DNA of 64,000 nucleotides from Tetrahymena thermophila SB210 (Eukaryota > Ciliophora > Oligohymenophorea > Hymenostomatida > Tetrahymenidae): NCBI RefSeq assembly GCF_000189635.1, contig NW_002476477.1, positions 124,001-188,000 on the forward strand, in the 5' to 3' direction. Of the stretch, positions 13,601-24,985 are shown piece by piece. A model generated the notes under the pieces. It saw only the letters and a program-made list of their open reading frames with translations. It was not told the DNA's origin and ran no database searches. A program made the translations under genes and the position numbers. Numbering within the stretch: position 1 is the stretch's first letter; every line of letters begins with the position of its first letter.

Positions 13601-16600
13601 AACAATTAGAAAGATTAAAAAGCAAAATTTAGTATAACATTGATAAAAAATTTATGAATATTGATTTTGCTTATCAAAATAATGAGTTGCCTCCTGAAAA
13701 TGTGTTATTTAACTTTGGAGAACATAAAACATTTAGTTAATTTACCAATCATTAAAAAAAGAGAAGAAGCACTCTAATTTAGAGTAACAATTAAGTTTAA
13801 TTAATCTCAAATAGTGTAAACTAAAAAGATAATTGTGTAGTTAGTAGCTAAGGACAAGTTTCTAAAAAGTCTAATTCTTAGGAATAAAAAAAGGCTTACT
13901 TGCTTGATGCTTAAGAAATAGAATTACAATTAATATCAGGTTAAATTGACCATAAAAAAATTTAGTAAATTGAGAGTATATAACAACAACAAAATTCAGT
14001 TCTTAGAAAAGAAGAAATAAAAGCAAGCTAGGACATGAACTCTGATTTAAAGTCTCAAACTTCTTAGTTAAATGTGAATGATAGTAAAAAAAGATAAGAT
14101 ATGTACGGTAACGGAAAGCAATGGTTGATAAACTACTAAAATTAAGTTAAGTATAATACATTAACAATTTTTAAACATATCTTAAAAGAAAAAGTGGCTT
14201 TGAAAGGAATGATATGGTAAACTATAGGCATATTGATGGCTATTATTCATGGAGCAATTTATCCCTTTAATTGCATAATTATAGCTGATACAATTTATAA
14301 TGTTTCTAATTACACCCTCAACCCAACTTTGAAAAACTAAAATCTTATTATTTAAAGTCTGATCAAATTTATTTATACAGGAATTACAGGTTTAATTTCT
14401 GCTACTCTTATGACTTATTCTTTAAATGTTGCAGGAGAAACGCTTTCTTTCAATCTCAAAAAATATATTTTTAGAAAGACTCTTCACCTACCAGTTTAAT
14501 GGTTTCTAAAAAAGTAAATTTTTGTTGAATTTTAAATATAAAAGGAGAAATTTTTAGGAAATAATTTTTTTAGAAATGTCAAATACTGTAAATCCTTACA
14601 TATTATCACCTGATATATAATATCTCATAAGATTTTTTTATTTATTTAATATATTCACCTGCAAATAACAGTTTAAAATGGGGTGGGTGAAAATATAAGA
14701 GGAATTACAATATTTGAAATTTTATTTATGGTAAAACTTAACGAATTAATGATGAAATATTTTCTTTTTAGATAAAATAAATTAGGTGCTTTAAACGAGA
14801 TGATAAATGTGGATACTTAAAAATTAAGTAATTTAGTGAGTACAAAATTAAGTTAATAAGTACAAAATGCATCTTCGGTTATCACTGCACTTATAGTTTC
14901 ATATCATTTTAATTACAGATTGGCTAATATAATTGCAGTAATATTCCCAATTATATTTATAGCTGGTTTTTTTATTAAAAGAAACAGCAGCAGTGATAGA
15001 TAAGAAAAGGAGATAACTGACCATAAAGCGAATGAATTTATACAAGATGCAATTTTAAATAGCAAAGCAATTGCAAGTATGGTATATGGACATGAATATC
15101 TCCAAGAGTAATTCGCACTTCTTTATGAAGAGTAGCAAAATATGCTAAAGAAAAAAGCCAAGAAATAAGCCCTTTTGTATGCTATTGCTATGTTCATTAT
15201 TATTTCAAGCTAATCTTGGTTTTTCCTTATTGCTTCTAAAATAGATTTCAATAAATACAATATCAAAGACCTTTTCATTTGTGTCCTGAATATTCTCTAT
15301 GCCATATTTTCAATTAGTATTTTTAAAAAAATTAATTTTTTTATTTAATGAGTAATATTTAATTTAAATTAGTGGGTAATCTAAGATATTTATCAGATTT
15401 TGGTAGTGCATAAACTTCGAGAAAGAGAATTTATCAGCATCTTTTTAAACACAAGAGTGAAGAATAGGTGCATGAAGAAGTTAAAAATGCATATTTGCAA
15501 ATATAGAAACAAAACTAGTAATGTTAATAAAATAATATGAAAAATGATGCTTAAAATAAGGAAAATGCCTAAAATGGAACTAACCTTCAAATTAAGAAAG
15601 AGTTTTCTTTCAAATAATAAAATTATTCAAATGGGAATAGCTAATTAGGAAATATTAAGCTACAAAACGAATTGACAAAGAATATAGATCAAAAATTCTA
15701 AAATCAAAATGAAGAAGAGAAAGAGTAAAAGGAAAATCAAATGATGATGAGTTTAGAAAGCTGTGTTTAATTAGAATAAAAAACTGAATAATTAGATAAA
15801 GCAAGTAGCCTAGGAAATAACAATATAAAAAAATGCTATTTTGCTAGCAAAACTTCAGAAAGCAATGAATATTATGAAGGAGGCTAAGTTTTAATTGAAT
15901 TCAAATAAGTCTATTTTAAGTATCCTCACAGAGAAAATTATTCTTTGTACAATGTAAGTTTTCAGATAAGAAAAGGAGAAAAAGTAAGCATTATTGGGGC
16001 TTCTGGCAGTGGAAAATCCACTATTTTTGCTCTCTTACTTGGTTTTTTTGAGAACTATCAAGGATAAATTTTCATAAACGGTCAAGACATAAGAATGATG
16101 GATTTAGAAGAAATTAGAAGGTAGACTAGGTGGGTTTAGCAAGAACCTTTTATTTTATAAGAAACATTGAAGGAAAATGTTATTCTAGGTTCTGTTTGGA
16201 AATAATTTAATTTTAAAAGATTTAAACAGTCTTTAGCAGTTACTTGCAGTGAAGATATCATTCTGAAATGGAAAGAGTAATACTTTTAAGAGTTAATGTA
16301 TCTTAAGTAGCAACAACTTGATTCATCAATGAACAATTTGCTCAATAAAAAAAATATCAATAATTAATAAAAAAGGCTTTCTAAGTTGAGTAAGAAAATA
16401 TTTTTCAATGAAGACGATATTAAAAAAAGATAGTAAGATGATTTTGTTAAATCAACCATGGAATACAATTTGTAGGAATTGAGTGGAGGCCAAAAGTAAA
16501 AAATTTGTCTTTCTAGAGCTATTTATGCAAGTGGCAATATCTATTTATTCGATAATGCAACTTCATAAATAGATGTAAGAACTGAAAAACAAATATTTAA

Positions 16601-16766
16601 AAATCTGAAAACAAAATATTTTAAAGATAAGACAATTTTTTAAATATCTCATCGTCTTCAACCGCTTCTGTATTCAACGAAGCTAATGATAATTAATTCT
16701 GGCTAGCTCTTAGAATTTAAAAATGTTGTCCAAAAAGATAATCAAAAGAATGTGGTTTTAGAGTGA
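10653..16766 (+). CDS. Full ABC exporter (TMD-NBD-TMD-NBD, ABCB/MDR type)
   Basis: Eight exons join in phase: 10653-11273, 11510-11698, 11747-12152, 12581-12827, 12893-13343, 13402-14513, 14772-15316 and 15373-16766, giving 1654 residues. TMD1 occupies the first three exons. NBD1 has Walker A GQSGSGKST (about residue 445), Q-loop GQEPEIF, signature LSVGEKQR, Walker B IFIFDEP and H-loop ISHSFS. A polar Gln/Lys/Ser-rich linker of about 250 residues leads to TMD2. A second acidic Gln/Asn-rich linker precedes NBD2, which has Walker A GASGSGKST (about 1400), Q-loop VQQEPF, signature LSGGQKQ, Walker B IYLFDNATS and H-loop ISHRL. NBD2 lacks the catalytic Glu (Asn instead), and NBD1 has a variant signature. 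NBD2 also has extra helical sequence before its signature. The 48-bp intron at 11699-11746 is a multiple of three without TGA, so it could be retained. Role: ATP-driven export of an unknown substrate. Confidence 0.9.
12196..12580 (+). repeat. Three degenerate tandem units inside an ABC-gene intron
   Basis: The fourth exon is preceded by a 428-bp intron (12153-12580), much longer than most neighbours. It contains three related units whose best-conserved core, TTTTCTGGATATTT or close to it followed by an AATATTAATTAA element, lies at about 12263-12321, 12388-12446 and 12532-12580. The spacings are about 125 and 144 bp. Each unit also carries a more diverged upstream half. The real 3' splice site is the end of the third unit. 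Confidence 0.75.
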
Positions 16767-16850
16767 AGTTCAAATTAATTATGGGTACCTAGAATTTAAA
16801 AATGCTGTTCAAGAAGATAACCAATAAAATGAGGTTTTAGAATAAAATTC
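16711..16850 (+). repeat. Duplicated 3' end of the ABC transporter gene
   Basis: A segment of about 61 bp at 16711-16771, covering the last codons and TGA of the ABC gene, is repeated with about 11 differences at 16790-16850, a 79-bp offset. The downstream copy lies after the stop and is untranslated in the present model. Confidence 0.75.
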
Positions 16851-17291
16851 TTGTTGATTATAAATAATAAAAAAAATTTTCAAGTTAATTTAAGCAAAAA
16901 AAATTCTACATAAATTATATAAATTTGTTTTTACTTTTGTTGTTTTGTTAAAACCAAAAAAACTTATTTTTGATAAAAGAATAAGTCAAATATTAAATAA
17001 AAATAATATTTCATTTTTGCATTTAATTTTTAATTAATTGAACTAAAGTTATTTCAAACACCTTTTTATATTGATTGTATGGCTTTTCTTGTATAGTTAA
17101 TTAAGAGATAAAAATTTTAATGAGAATTCATTAGTATTTTTTTCCTTTTAAATTAAGAATAAACTCGATCTATTTATTATTTATTAGTAATTTTCTAAAA
17201 AAATTAATTCTTAATTAATTATTTTTGATTTCGCTTAAAAATAAATTAGTCAAATTTTTAGTTTATATAAGAAAGTAGAGTTTCAAATAAA
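16767..17291. other. AT-rich spacer
   Basis: Apart from the duplicated ABC tail at its start, no feature is visible. It separates two plus-strand genes and should contain the terminator of one and the promoter of the next. Confidence 0.5.
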
Positions 17292-19000
17292 ATGACTGAT
17301 AAAGAGTAAACCTAAGAAGATGAATAAATTAGCAAGGAGACATTGATTTCGCTATTAAAGGATAAATCAAAAGAAATTAAGACCCTCACTACTAAGCTAT
17401 AAAAATTAGAGGAAAAGTACGTTAAAAACTACAAGGAAACGAAATTATACAAAAAGGATTATGAATCGCTTACTAAATTCCTTAGATAAAATGTATTCGA
17501 TAAAGACCCTTATTTACTTCCTGCATTTAATATGGGTGAATATGAATATGATAAAATTCATGAGTTGTGGATTAAAAGAGATTAGCATCAGAACTAAACT
17601 TTAACAAATCTTCTTTAAGAGCTCAATCAAGAAAAATAAGAAGCTTAAAAGAAATATGAAAAGATGTTAGATGAGGCTTAGAAAAACGCCAAAACTGCAA
17701 ATCAGAACAGTAATCTAGCAGAAACAATAAAAAAATATGAAAACTAGCTCTATGAACTTAATGAATAGAATTAAAAGCTTGCAGAAGAAATAGTTGAAAG
17801 TAATCAAATTATCCAGTAAAAGAGCGATTTGATATCTCAGCTAAGAAAAACTGAAGAGCAATTTTAGCAACTCAAAGCAGAAATGCTTTTGAAAGAGCTG
17901 CAAAACAATAGCTAACTAGCAAATTAAAGTAATGTAGATAAGAAAATGGCCAACTCTCAAAAGCTTAATGACTATTTAAAGATTAAAAATGAATTAGAAG
18001 TAGCATTAGACAAAAATAGAGTTCTTGAAAACTAACTCGATGAAATGAAATCAGATATTTAAAAATTAAAATAGCAACTCAACACTCCAAAGCAACCTCC
18101 CAAACCCGTAGAGATTCCAATAATTAAAAAAACATAAGTGGCTTCTGTAGAGGTTTAAACAGACTTATAATAAATAGTAAATATATTTATTTTTTATTTT
18201 TTCAATTTCTTTTAATGAAAATCTTAAAAACTCAATTGCTGCTTGAAAATTAAAACATCTTGATATGTAATTAAGCAAATAAATACAAAACTAATATTTT
18301 AGTTAATATCAAATCATTAATTATTTCATCATCTGAATATTCGTTAAAATTTTATGAATTTTTAAAACGTGGCAATTATTGATTGCATTCATTCATTTAT
18401 TTCATTTTTTCCAAATATTAATTTTAAATTGCTTGTTGATTTGTGTATTCAACAACAAAAGCATAGCTTTAATAAATATTTTTAAAAATTATTCAAAAAA
18501 TTTTAAAGCTTTTTCATACCAATAAATATTTTATTTTGAAAATAACCTGAATTTTTATTAAAAATAAGTAAATTTCTCTTCAAAATGACATACAAGGATA
18601 TCATGGATTCCACTCTTTTTCAAATAGTGAACCAAATTCTTAGAATGTTATAGACAAACCTCAGACACCATAAAACCAAGAAAATTATGGTTTTTCAGAA
18701 GCTTCATCTCCAAGCATTTAATAATATCAAAATGGAAACTAAAACTCAGATTCAATCAATCATGAGTACTTGAAAAATGTAATCTTAAAATACTTTATTT
18801 ATCAGGAAGGTAGATATTATAATGAAGCTTCTCTGCTGATGTCTGCTATTATGACTATTCTCAAAATGTCTAAGGAAGACAGAGAAAAAGTATACGCAGC
18901 ACGCTCAAACGCTACTCTTTGGAATAGCACTAAAAACTTTATTAGCAGTACTTTTACCTTTGGTTAAGGGTAGCAAGATTATGATTACACCAAAAAATGA
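17292..19000 (+). CDS. Golgin-like coiled-coil protein with C-terminal GRIP domain
   Basis: Two exons, 17292-18176 and 18569-19000, join in phase 0 across a 392-bp intron to give 438 residues. The first exon encodes a long Lys/Glu/Gln-rich coiled coil (residues about 1-265) broken by a DPYLLPAFNMGEYEYDKIH segment near residue 75. It ends in a Pro-rich patch and a VEVQTDL motif. The second exon begins with a Ser/Asn/Gln linker and then carries HEYLKNVILKYFIYQEG and SLLMSAIMTILKMSKEDR, matching the GRIP domain including the conserved Tyr that contacts Arl1-type GTPases. Known GRIP golgins tether vesicles at the trans-Golgi network, so this protein probably acts on the cytosolic face of that compartment. 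At 438 residues it is short for a golgin. The start ATG follows an A-rich stretch typical of ciliate starts. Confidence 0.85.
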
Positions 19001-20411
19001 ATGAATCAAGGAAATTTAAATCTAATTAAAAATTTTATTAGAATGATTTAATAAATTATTTTGAAAATATATAAATAAATAAACAAATATATAAAAATTA
19101 TTAAAATTAAATTTAATGTTGAAAATTCTGATTTATATGAAGCCAGTTAATTAATACATTTTATCCTTTTAATTCTCCTACTTTAGTTGAATAATTAATT
19201 GCTAAATCTTCCTTTACTTCCCATATTTTAAGTATTTAGCTAATAAAAATATTTTTAGTATATTATATATTTTATATAATAAATAATTTATTTATTTGTT
19301 TTAAGTGTATAATAATTAAATTACGATTGATTAATTTTTTAATACAAAAAATAAAAATATTTTATTGAATTTTTTATAAAATTAAATCAAAAATAGTATG
19401 TTTGTAAAATGAGCAATTAGCACTAGCTTGTGCAATAAAATTTTATTGAGCACAAAATTTACTTATTTTTTTATTTAATTATAAGCAATAATTAATTACA
19501 CTTTTTTAAAAAAAGATTTTATTTTAATTAAATTTGATAAATAATTGATATTATTTCTTAGTAATTTGCAAATTTTTTTTTGAAAGTCTGAAAATTTTTT
19601 ATGAATTTATGAGTTATAGAGTATCTTTATAACTATCAAAAAAATTTATCAAAATCTTAATGAATTAATCTAGTTATCGATATCTTCTAATGAGTTAAGA
19701 GAAAGTATGTGTTTATGGATAATTTCAATTGATGGTATTTATTTGAAAATTAGAATCTTGTAACTAATAATTTGAGTTTAAATAAGTTAATGTTGAAGTT
19801 AAACCATTAATTTTTAGTTAACTTGTTTTGAAGTGTAATATTAGGATAAATCTAATCAAGTATGTATTAGATATTTCATAGCTGAAGCAAAATCAGTAAT
19901 TTGAGATAATTTTACACAATCAAACCGTAATTACTATTAAATGTTGTAATGATAGATTTATTTTTCAGTATAATATTTTAACTAAATTAATATATAAACT
20001 AATTTATTTAAAAAATAGTTTAATTTTGTGCAATTATAGAGCTACATATATATTTATTTATTGATTTAGAGATAAAAGAAGAAAAAAAAGGTTTCAGGTT
20101 CTATTAATTGGTTTTTGTTCAAATTAACTTTTACAAATTATTTATTTTTAATAAATTTGAATTTGTACTAAAGAAAATTCTTTTAAATTATTTATTTTTA
20201 AAATGCAAAGCTCGCTCTTTATTAAAAAATCTTTACATAATGATAAAAAAATTGAAATAAAATTCTTTTGTGTTCAAAATAATTTGCTAACAAAAAATAA
20301 TTACTTTAATAAATATAAAATGTAATAATATAGAATAAATATCTAACAAATAAAAGCTTATAAAAATAATAACTATTTAATTTTATAAGCTCAACAATAT
20401 AGAAAAATGAA
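19001..20411. other. AT-rich spacer with one hairpin
   Basis: No gene is seen. At 19428-19455 there is a near-perfect inverted repeat: TTGTGCAATAAAA faces TTTTATTGAGCACAA, broken only by an extra GA. From about 20245 the sequence is homologous to that at about 29600, so the left edge of the channel-array duplication lies here. Confidence 0.55.
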
Positions 20412-23400
20412 TCAGATAATTTATTTTTTTATATATTTTATAGTGCTCCTTTTCTCTTTTAACCTTTTAGTGTTCTTTAAAACATTTTTAATGTTATATT
20501 AAGGAAAGAAATATATGAAGTTTGCTAATTTATCAAATTCCCAATATAAGTTAGATCTATTCCAAATTAATTTGAAGACTCCTTCATCGAATTTCAAAGG
20601 TGAATTCAAATTTAACGAGTTACGATTTTTGCTAATACTGTATCTTTTTGCTTAAGCTGTATTTAAAGGTATTAATGAATTTCCTCTGAATATAGTATTT
20701 TAGCTTAAATTAGAGTGTCTATATTAATCTTATTGAATATTGTGTTTTACATCTAGTTCTGGAATGCTTTCCAAATAAATTTAGTGTTGATATTAATTTT
20801 GTTTTTTAATAACTTATAAACTAGGTAATTAATTACCACTCTTGTTAAATTATGATTAAGGTATAGGATATAGCATTGTCTGGCTTGGATTATGTTCTGA
20901 TAAATTATTTTAGCTATTATTTAAATGATTGCTAACATTTCTTTCATCTGTATTTTAGGTTGTGAGCTTTTCTTCATTAACTGACTATTTTTTTAATAAA
21001 TCCATTCTTTCTTAATTTATATTGGAGTCTTATCTTTCAATATTCCTTGCTTACTGCCTCATAATGCTGATATTAGATATAATACTAGATCTTTTAGTAC
21101 CCAAATTAGACAGTACGTTCTTAATTTAAGATAACACTTCATCATTTGCTTTTTCTTTTGCCTAATTAATTAAATTTCATTTGAATAAAAAAGTGAGAAA
21201 TTATGTTTAAAAGTTTTAAAATAAAATAATTTGAATTAATGGGACATCTATTAATATTACCTAACTCTCTTATTCTTAAGAATCAGATTATTCTGATTTG
21301 GATTCTTCTTTAGAAAATTTAAATTTATTTGTCGAATTTTAATTAGTAGCTTAATTGTTTTATTGTTTAAAAATAGATGTTTCATCATCCTTTATAGGTG
21401 AAAGTTGCGATTGAGTAAAGCCAGTTCCTATTTCGATATCATCATTATTAGATAAAATTTATTATGTAGATAATTCTATTATATATTTTTAAGTTTTTTT
21501 AGCTCTCCTAGACTAATTTTGTCTTTCTTACTTCTAAAAAATGTTATTTTTTGTGATAAGAAAATAGGGAGATTTAAAAAAATGAGTTTAGTAGCAGTTC
21601 ATAAAATGATGATCTTTTTATTTACATATTAAACACTAGCTTTTTAATAATTCGATTTATTTATTAAATAAAACCCTTTATTATAGTTCCATGTACTTTT
21701 GAAAATCGTATTAATTTTGCTTTAGTATTTCTTAAAATTTTATATTTGATATTTTTATCAGTACAGTTTTTTGTTAACATTTTATCACATATGGCAATTC
21801 AGTTTTTGTAAAAAATTCATATTCACCAAATATTTATCCTTCTTTCAAATAACAAACAGATTTTTAATGCAACTGCACTGTTGCACTCTTTTTAAATTTA
21901 TCTTCTATATTCATATTTTTTGGCCTATTTTTTAAAAGGTAAATATAATAAAAAAAATCAATAAGATAGTTCATAATTTTTATTACTCGTAAATAGAAGA
22001 AATGGATTCTAGCGGATGTCCCTCAATAGTTTATAAGATTTCAACTTATATTTTTTAAAAGAAAGAAAAATTTTAATTTGTTTTTTTGATTGTTTATTTG
22101 TTACCTCTCCCTGAAAGAATTAAAAAAACAAAATATTCTTAAGTGTTTTTATCAAATATCTAAATATCTTGACCCTCTGCATGACATTCTTCCTCCATTA
22201 TTTAGTATAAGTTTAAAATTGTTTATGATGATAAATTTTCAAAAAATGGAAATATAGTAGCAATGTTCTTATTCGATTCCATTACTAGTTTATTTCTCAT
22301 ATGAGGACTTAGCTTTTTCAAAGCATCTTTTTCTGCTTCAAACTGAGTTTAAGCTTCTTATTCGTATTACTTTACAACATGTGAATTGATGGCTCTTTAC
22401 AGCTCTCTAAAAATTGTTTTAATTTAAAAAATACATTTTCATTTAAAAAGAAATAATAATTTACAAATCAATCTTCTTCCTTTTCATATATCTATTTAGT
22501 AAATTAAGGTCTTTTTTATAATTTTCTTTAGCAGAATTCATTTCTAATAAGATACCCCTCAAAACCATAAGATTATATGCATAAAATACATAAGAAATAA
22601 GCATCCAGAAGGAAGTAAATGCATATTCGTACTGTGAGAACACAGAGCTTGAATAAGAACTGCTCAGTGTGTAAAAAGCCCAAAGTTGAGCTTCTAAATA
22701 GTTAGTCCACCAATAAGAATCTGGCTTTTAGATTTTTCCTGAAATTTAATGTGATAAAATATCATAAAATAATGTACTTTATTTCAAATCAATAAATCAC
22801 CTAAATTAATCCAAGTTTCTTCAATTTATAAAACATGATTTTCAAAATATGCCAATGTTGCATATGAGCATGCCATAAAATGAACTAAAAGAAGAACATA
22901 CAACAACTGCTTGCAAATTTACATTATATAAGGCTTATGAAGATGTTGAAGAATTAGAAACTCTAACTTACTTAAAATTATGGACATACCTTTGAGTTTA
23001 AGGAGAAGTGGTAGATGTAATAAAACATTAATTGCAGCATTTGAAGAAGTCTTTCCTTCGAAAATTAATGGTAATACTTCAAAAAAGAAATATTCTTTGA
23101 CATATATTCTAAAAATAGTTTTTCTATCAGTGATAAAATCACCCTCATGGTATGTTGCAGTGTTCATTTGCAAAAACATTTCTAATACCCAAGCGGCTAT
23201 TGCAATTTAATGAAATAAATTATGGTAGTCTTAAAACTCAGCTTAGAAAAATAAAGTCAAAGAAATAGTAAATAAATAAAAGCAATTGTAGCAAGCTATG
23301 AGTCCATTGACACAAATTCTTAATTTATTTTCTGGATTGAATAAAGGTAAATTTTCGAAAATGAGAATGATAAATTTTTCTAGTTTTTTTAAAAATTGCA

Positions 23401-24465
23401 AGAAAATCCAAAGTAAGTTATAAATAGAGCAATATTTTTTGTTTTATGCCATATAAGTATATTTATCTGATAAATCACCTAATAGCTACCGACTTTTTTC
23501 TTTCATTTGCTTAAATCTCCCAAATAGTGTAAATTTATTAATGAAATCTACTATATAATTCTTTATTTTTGAATGTAAAAATTCGGATTTCTGAGCAGAA
23601 GTTAGTAAACTTTTTTTCTCTCTTTATTTGATGTGCATAGAATGTTTTTTCTACCTATTATGGCTAAAAAGTAATATTAAATTTATGTTAGCTGTATGCA
23701 ATTATAGAAAGATCATTTATTGCATATACATTCTATTTATAAATTTAGTTTAATTTAAGAATTAACAAAGTTCTACTTAAAATTTTTGATTATGAAAAGA
23801 AAAATAAAAAGAATGAGCTTTCTTTCTACTTTTTAACTTTGAGTGGATATAGAAATAATTAAGAATTAATAGTAATAAATAAGAAATTACTAAGCTGATT
23901 TTAATGTTTTTATTTGTTATTAGTGTACTTATTTGCTTTAGCTTCTCGACTAAGGAGATGACTACCAGCTTCTGTTCCCTTGATTCTCATTAATTTTAGA
24001 GATTTCTGCAAATTCATATTTCTCTTCAGCGCTAATGTGCCACTAATTTTCCTTTTTACTTTCTATCTAATTAAGGCTGCTTATTTTGCTTAGAGCACTC
24101 TTATCAACTGTTATTATAAAGAAATGTTTAAATATCATAAAAACCATTTTACTATAAGAATAGCAATAAAAACTTAGAGGTTCTACTCTATTTTAATAAA
24201 ATATGTTTTAACATAAATTAATGAATCTGTAAAATCTACCAATAAAAGATATATCTGAATGCTGTTATGATTATCGAGATATAGCTTATACCTAGAGTTT
24301 TAGTTGAGTAGGTAATCTAGACTAATTATTTTTTGATTCTTAATCATCCTAATCAACCATTAGAGTCGAAGACGGCAGCTTTTAAGCAATATCAAGATAT
24401 GATCTTTTATTTTAACCAGATAACTTAATTTTTATTTATTTTTCAACTTCTTAAAATCCTCTCAT
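20412..24465 (-). CDS. CNBD cation channel paralogue A, non-GYG pore
   Basis: Eight exons join in phase: 24465-24292, 24107-23929, 23663-22801, 22738-22465, 22406-22105, 22044-21987, 21924-21261 and 21161-20412, giving 1087 residues. The N-terminus is soluble. S1 to S5 lie in the 863-nt exon, including HEGDFITDRKTIFRIYVKEY, the S2-S3 motif of this ciliate family. The pore region WAFYTLSSSYSSSVFSQYE leads into S6 and has no GYG. A C-linker (NLLNRYMKRKKIDL) and a CNBD follow (FGEYEFFTKTELPYVIKC; Gly-Glu present, phosphate-binding Arg absent). Then come CLICKQKDHHF and CYQTHF, a Cys/His knuckle, and a disordered tail ending with conserved SNLYWEFDKLANFIYFF. Ion selectivity and ligand are unknown. 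It is the closest relative of copy C. Confidence 0.85.
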
Positions 24466-24985
24466 TTTGATTTCTACTTATTAATTTAGCTAGCTAATTA
24501 ATTAAATTTTTTTAATATTTTTTTAATTGTATTAATTAATATTTGCTGTTTTATAATAATCATCATACATTTTGGTGATAAAAATAATTCAATATGAGGT
24601 TTAAATTTAAAAATTGAATTGCTATTTTATTTTGTAATAAAAAAGCTTTACCTTCTTTATTTTTTGTAAGCAAAATATAAATTATCCAGTCTAAAATTTT
24701 TTTATTGGCTATTAAAAATCAAATTTTAAAGAAATTTTTCATATTAAAGAAAAAGAATAATATAGTGAGAAATAATTAATTTTATATTTTAAAAATAAAT
24801 GAAGACCAAAACATTCATTTTTTACTTTATTACTTACAAAAAAAATTTTTACTTAGAAACATGTTGAGTTAAATTTGAAGATTATATTTATACTATAAAT
24901 ACATATCAATAAATTATTTTACTAATAATGGTAATTTGAAAAAGTTATTAAATAAAAATTTAATTAAGATCTACAAAAACTAATT
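24466..24985. other. Intergenic spacer between channels A and B
   Basis: About 520 bp separate the start of A from the stop of B. It should contain the promoter of A. It is AT-rich, and I see no further gene. Confidence 0.6.

Noticed and set aside
22980-23210. Plus-strand open frames repeated at 22980, 27621, 32400 and 37295
   Set aside because: All four are the reverse of the conserved S2-S3 region of the channel paralogues, and their similarity simply follows the duplicated channel exons.
24107-24291. Another open frame through the second exon of channel A (beginning ITVDKSALSK)
   Set aside because: It cannot be joined in phase with the third exon. The frame ending SHLLSREAKAN fits both exon phases and matches family N-termini.
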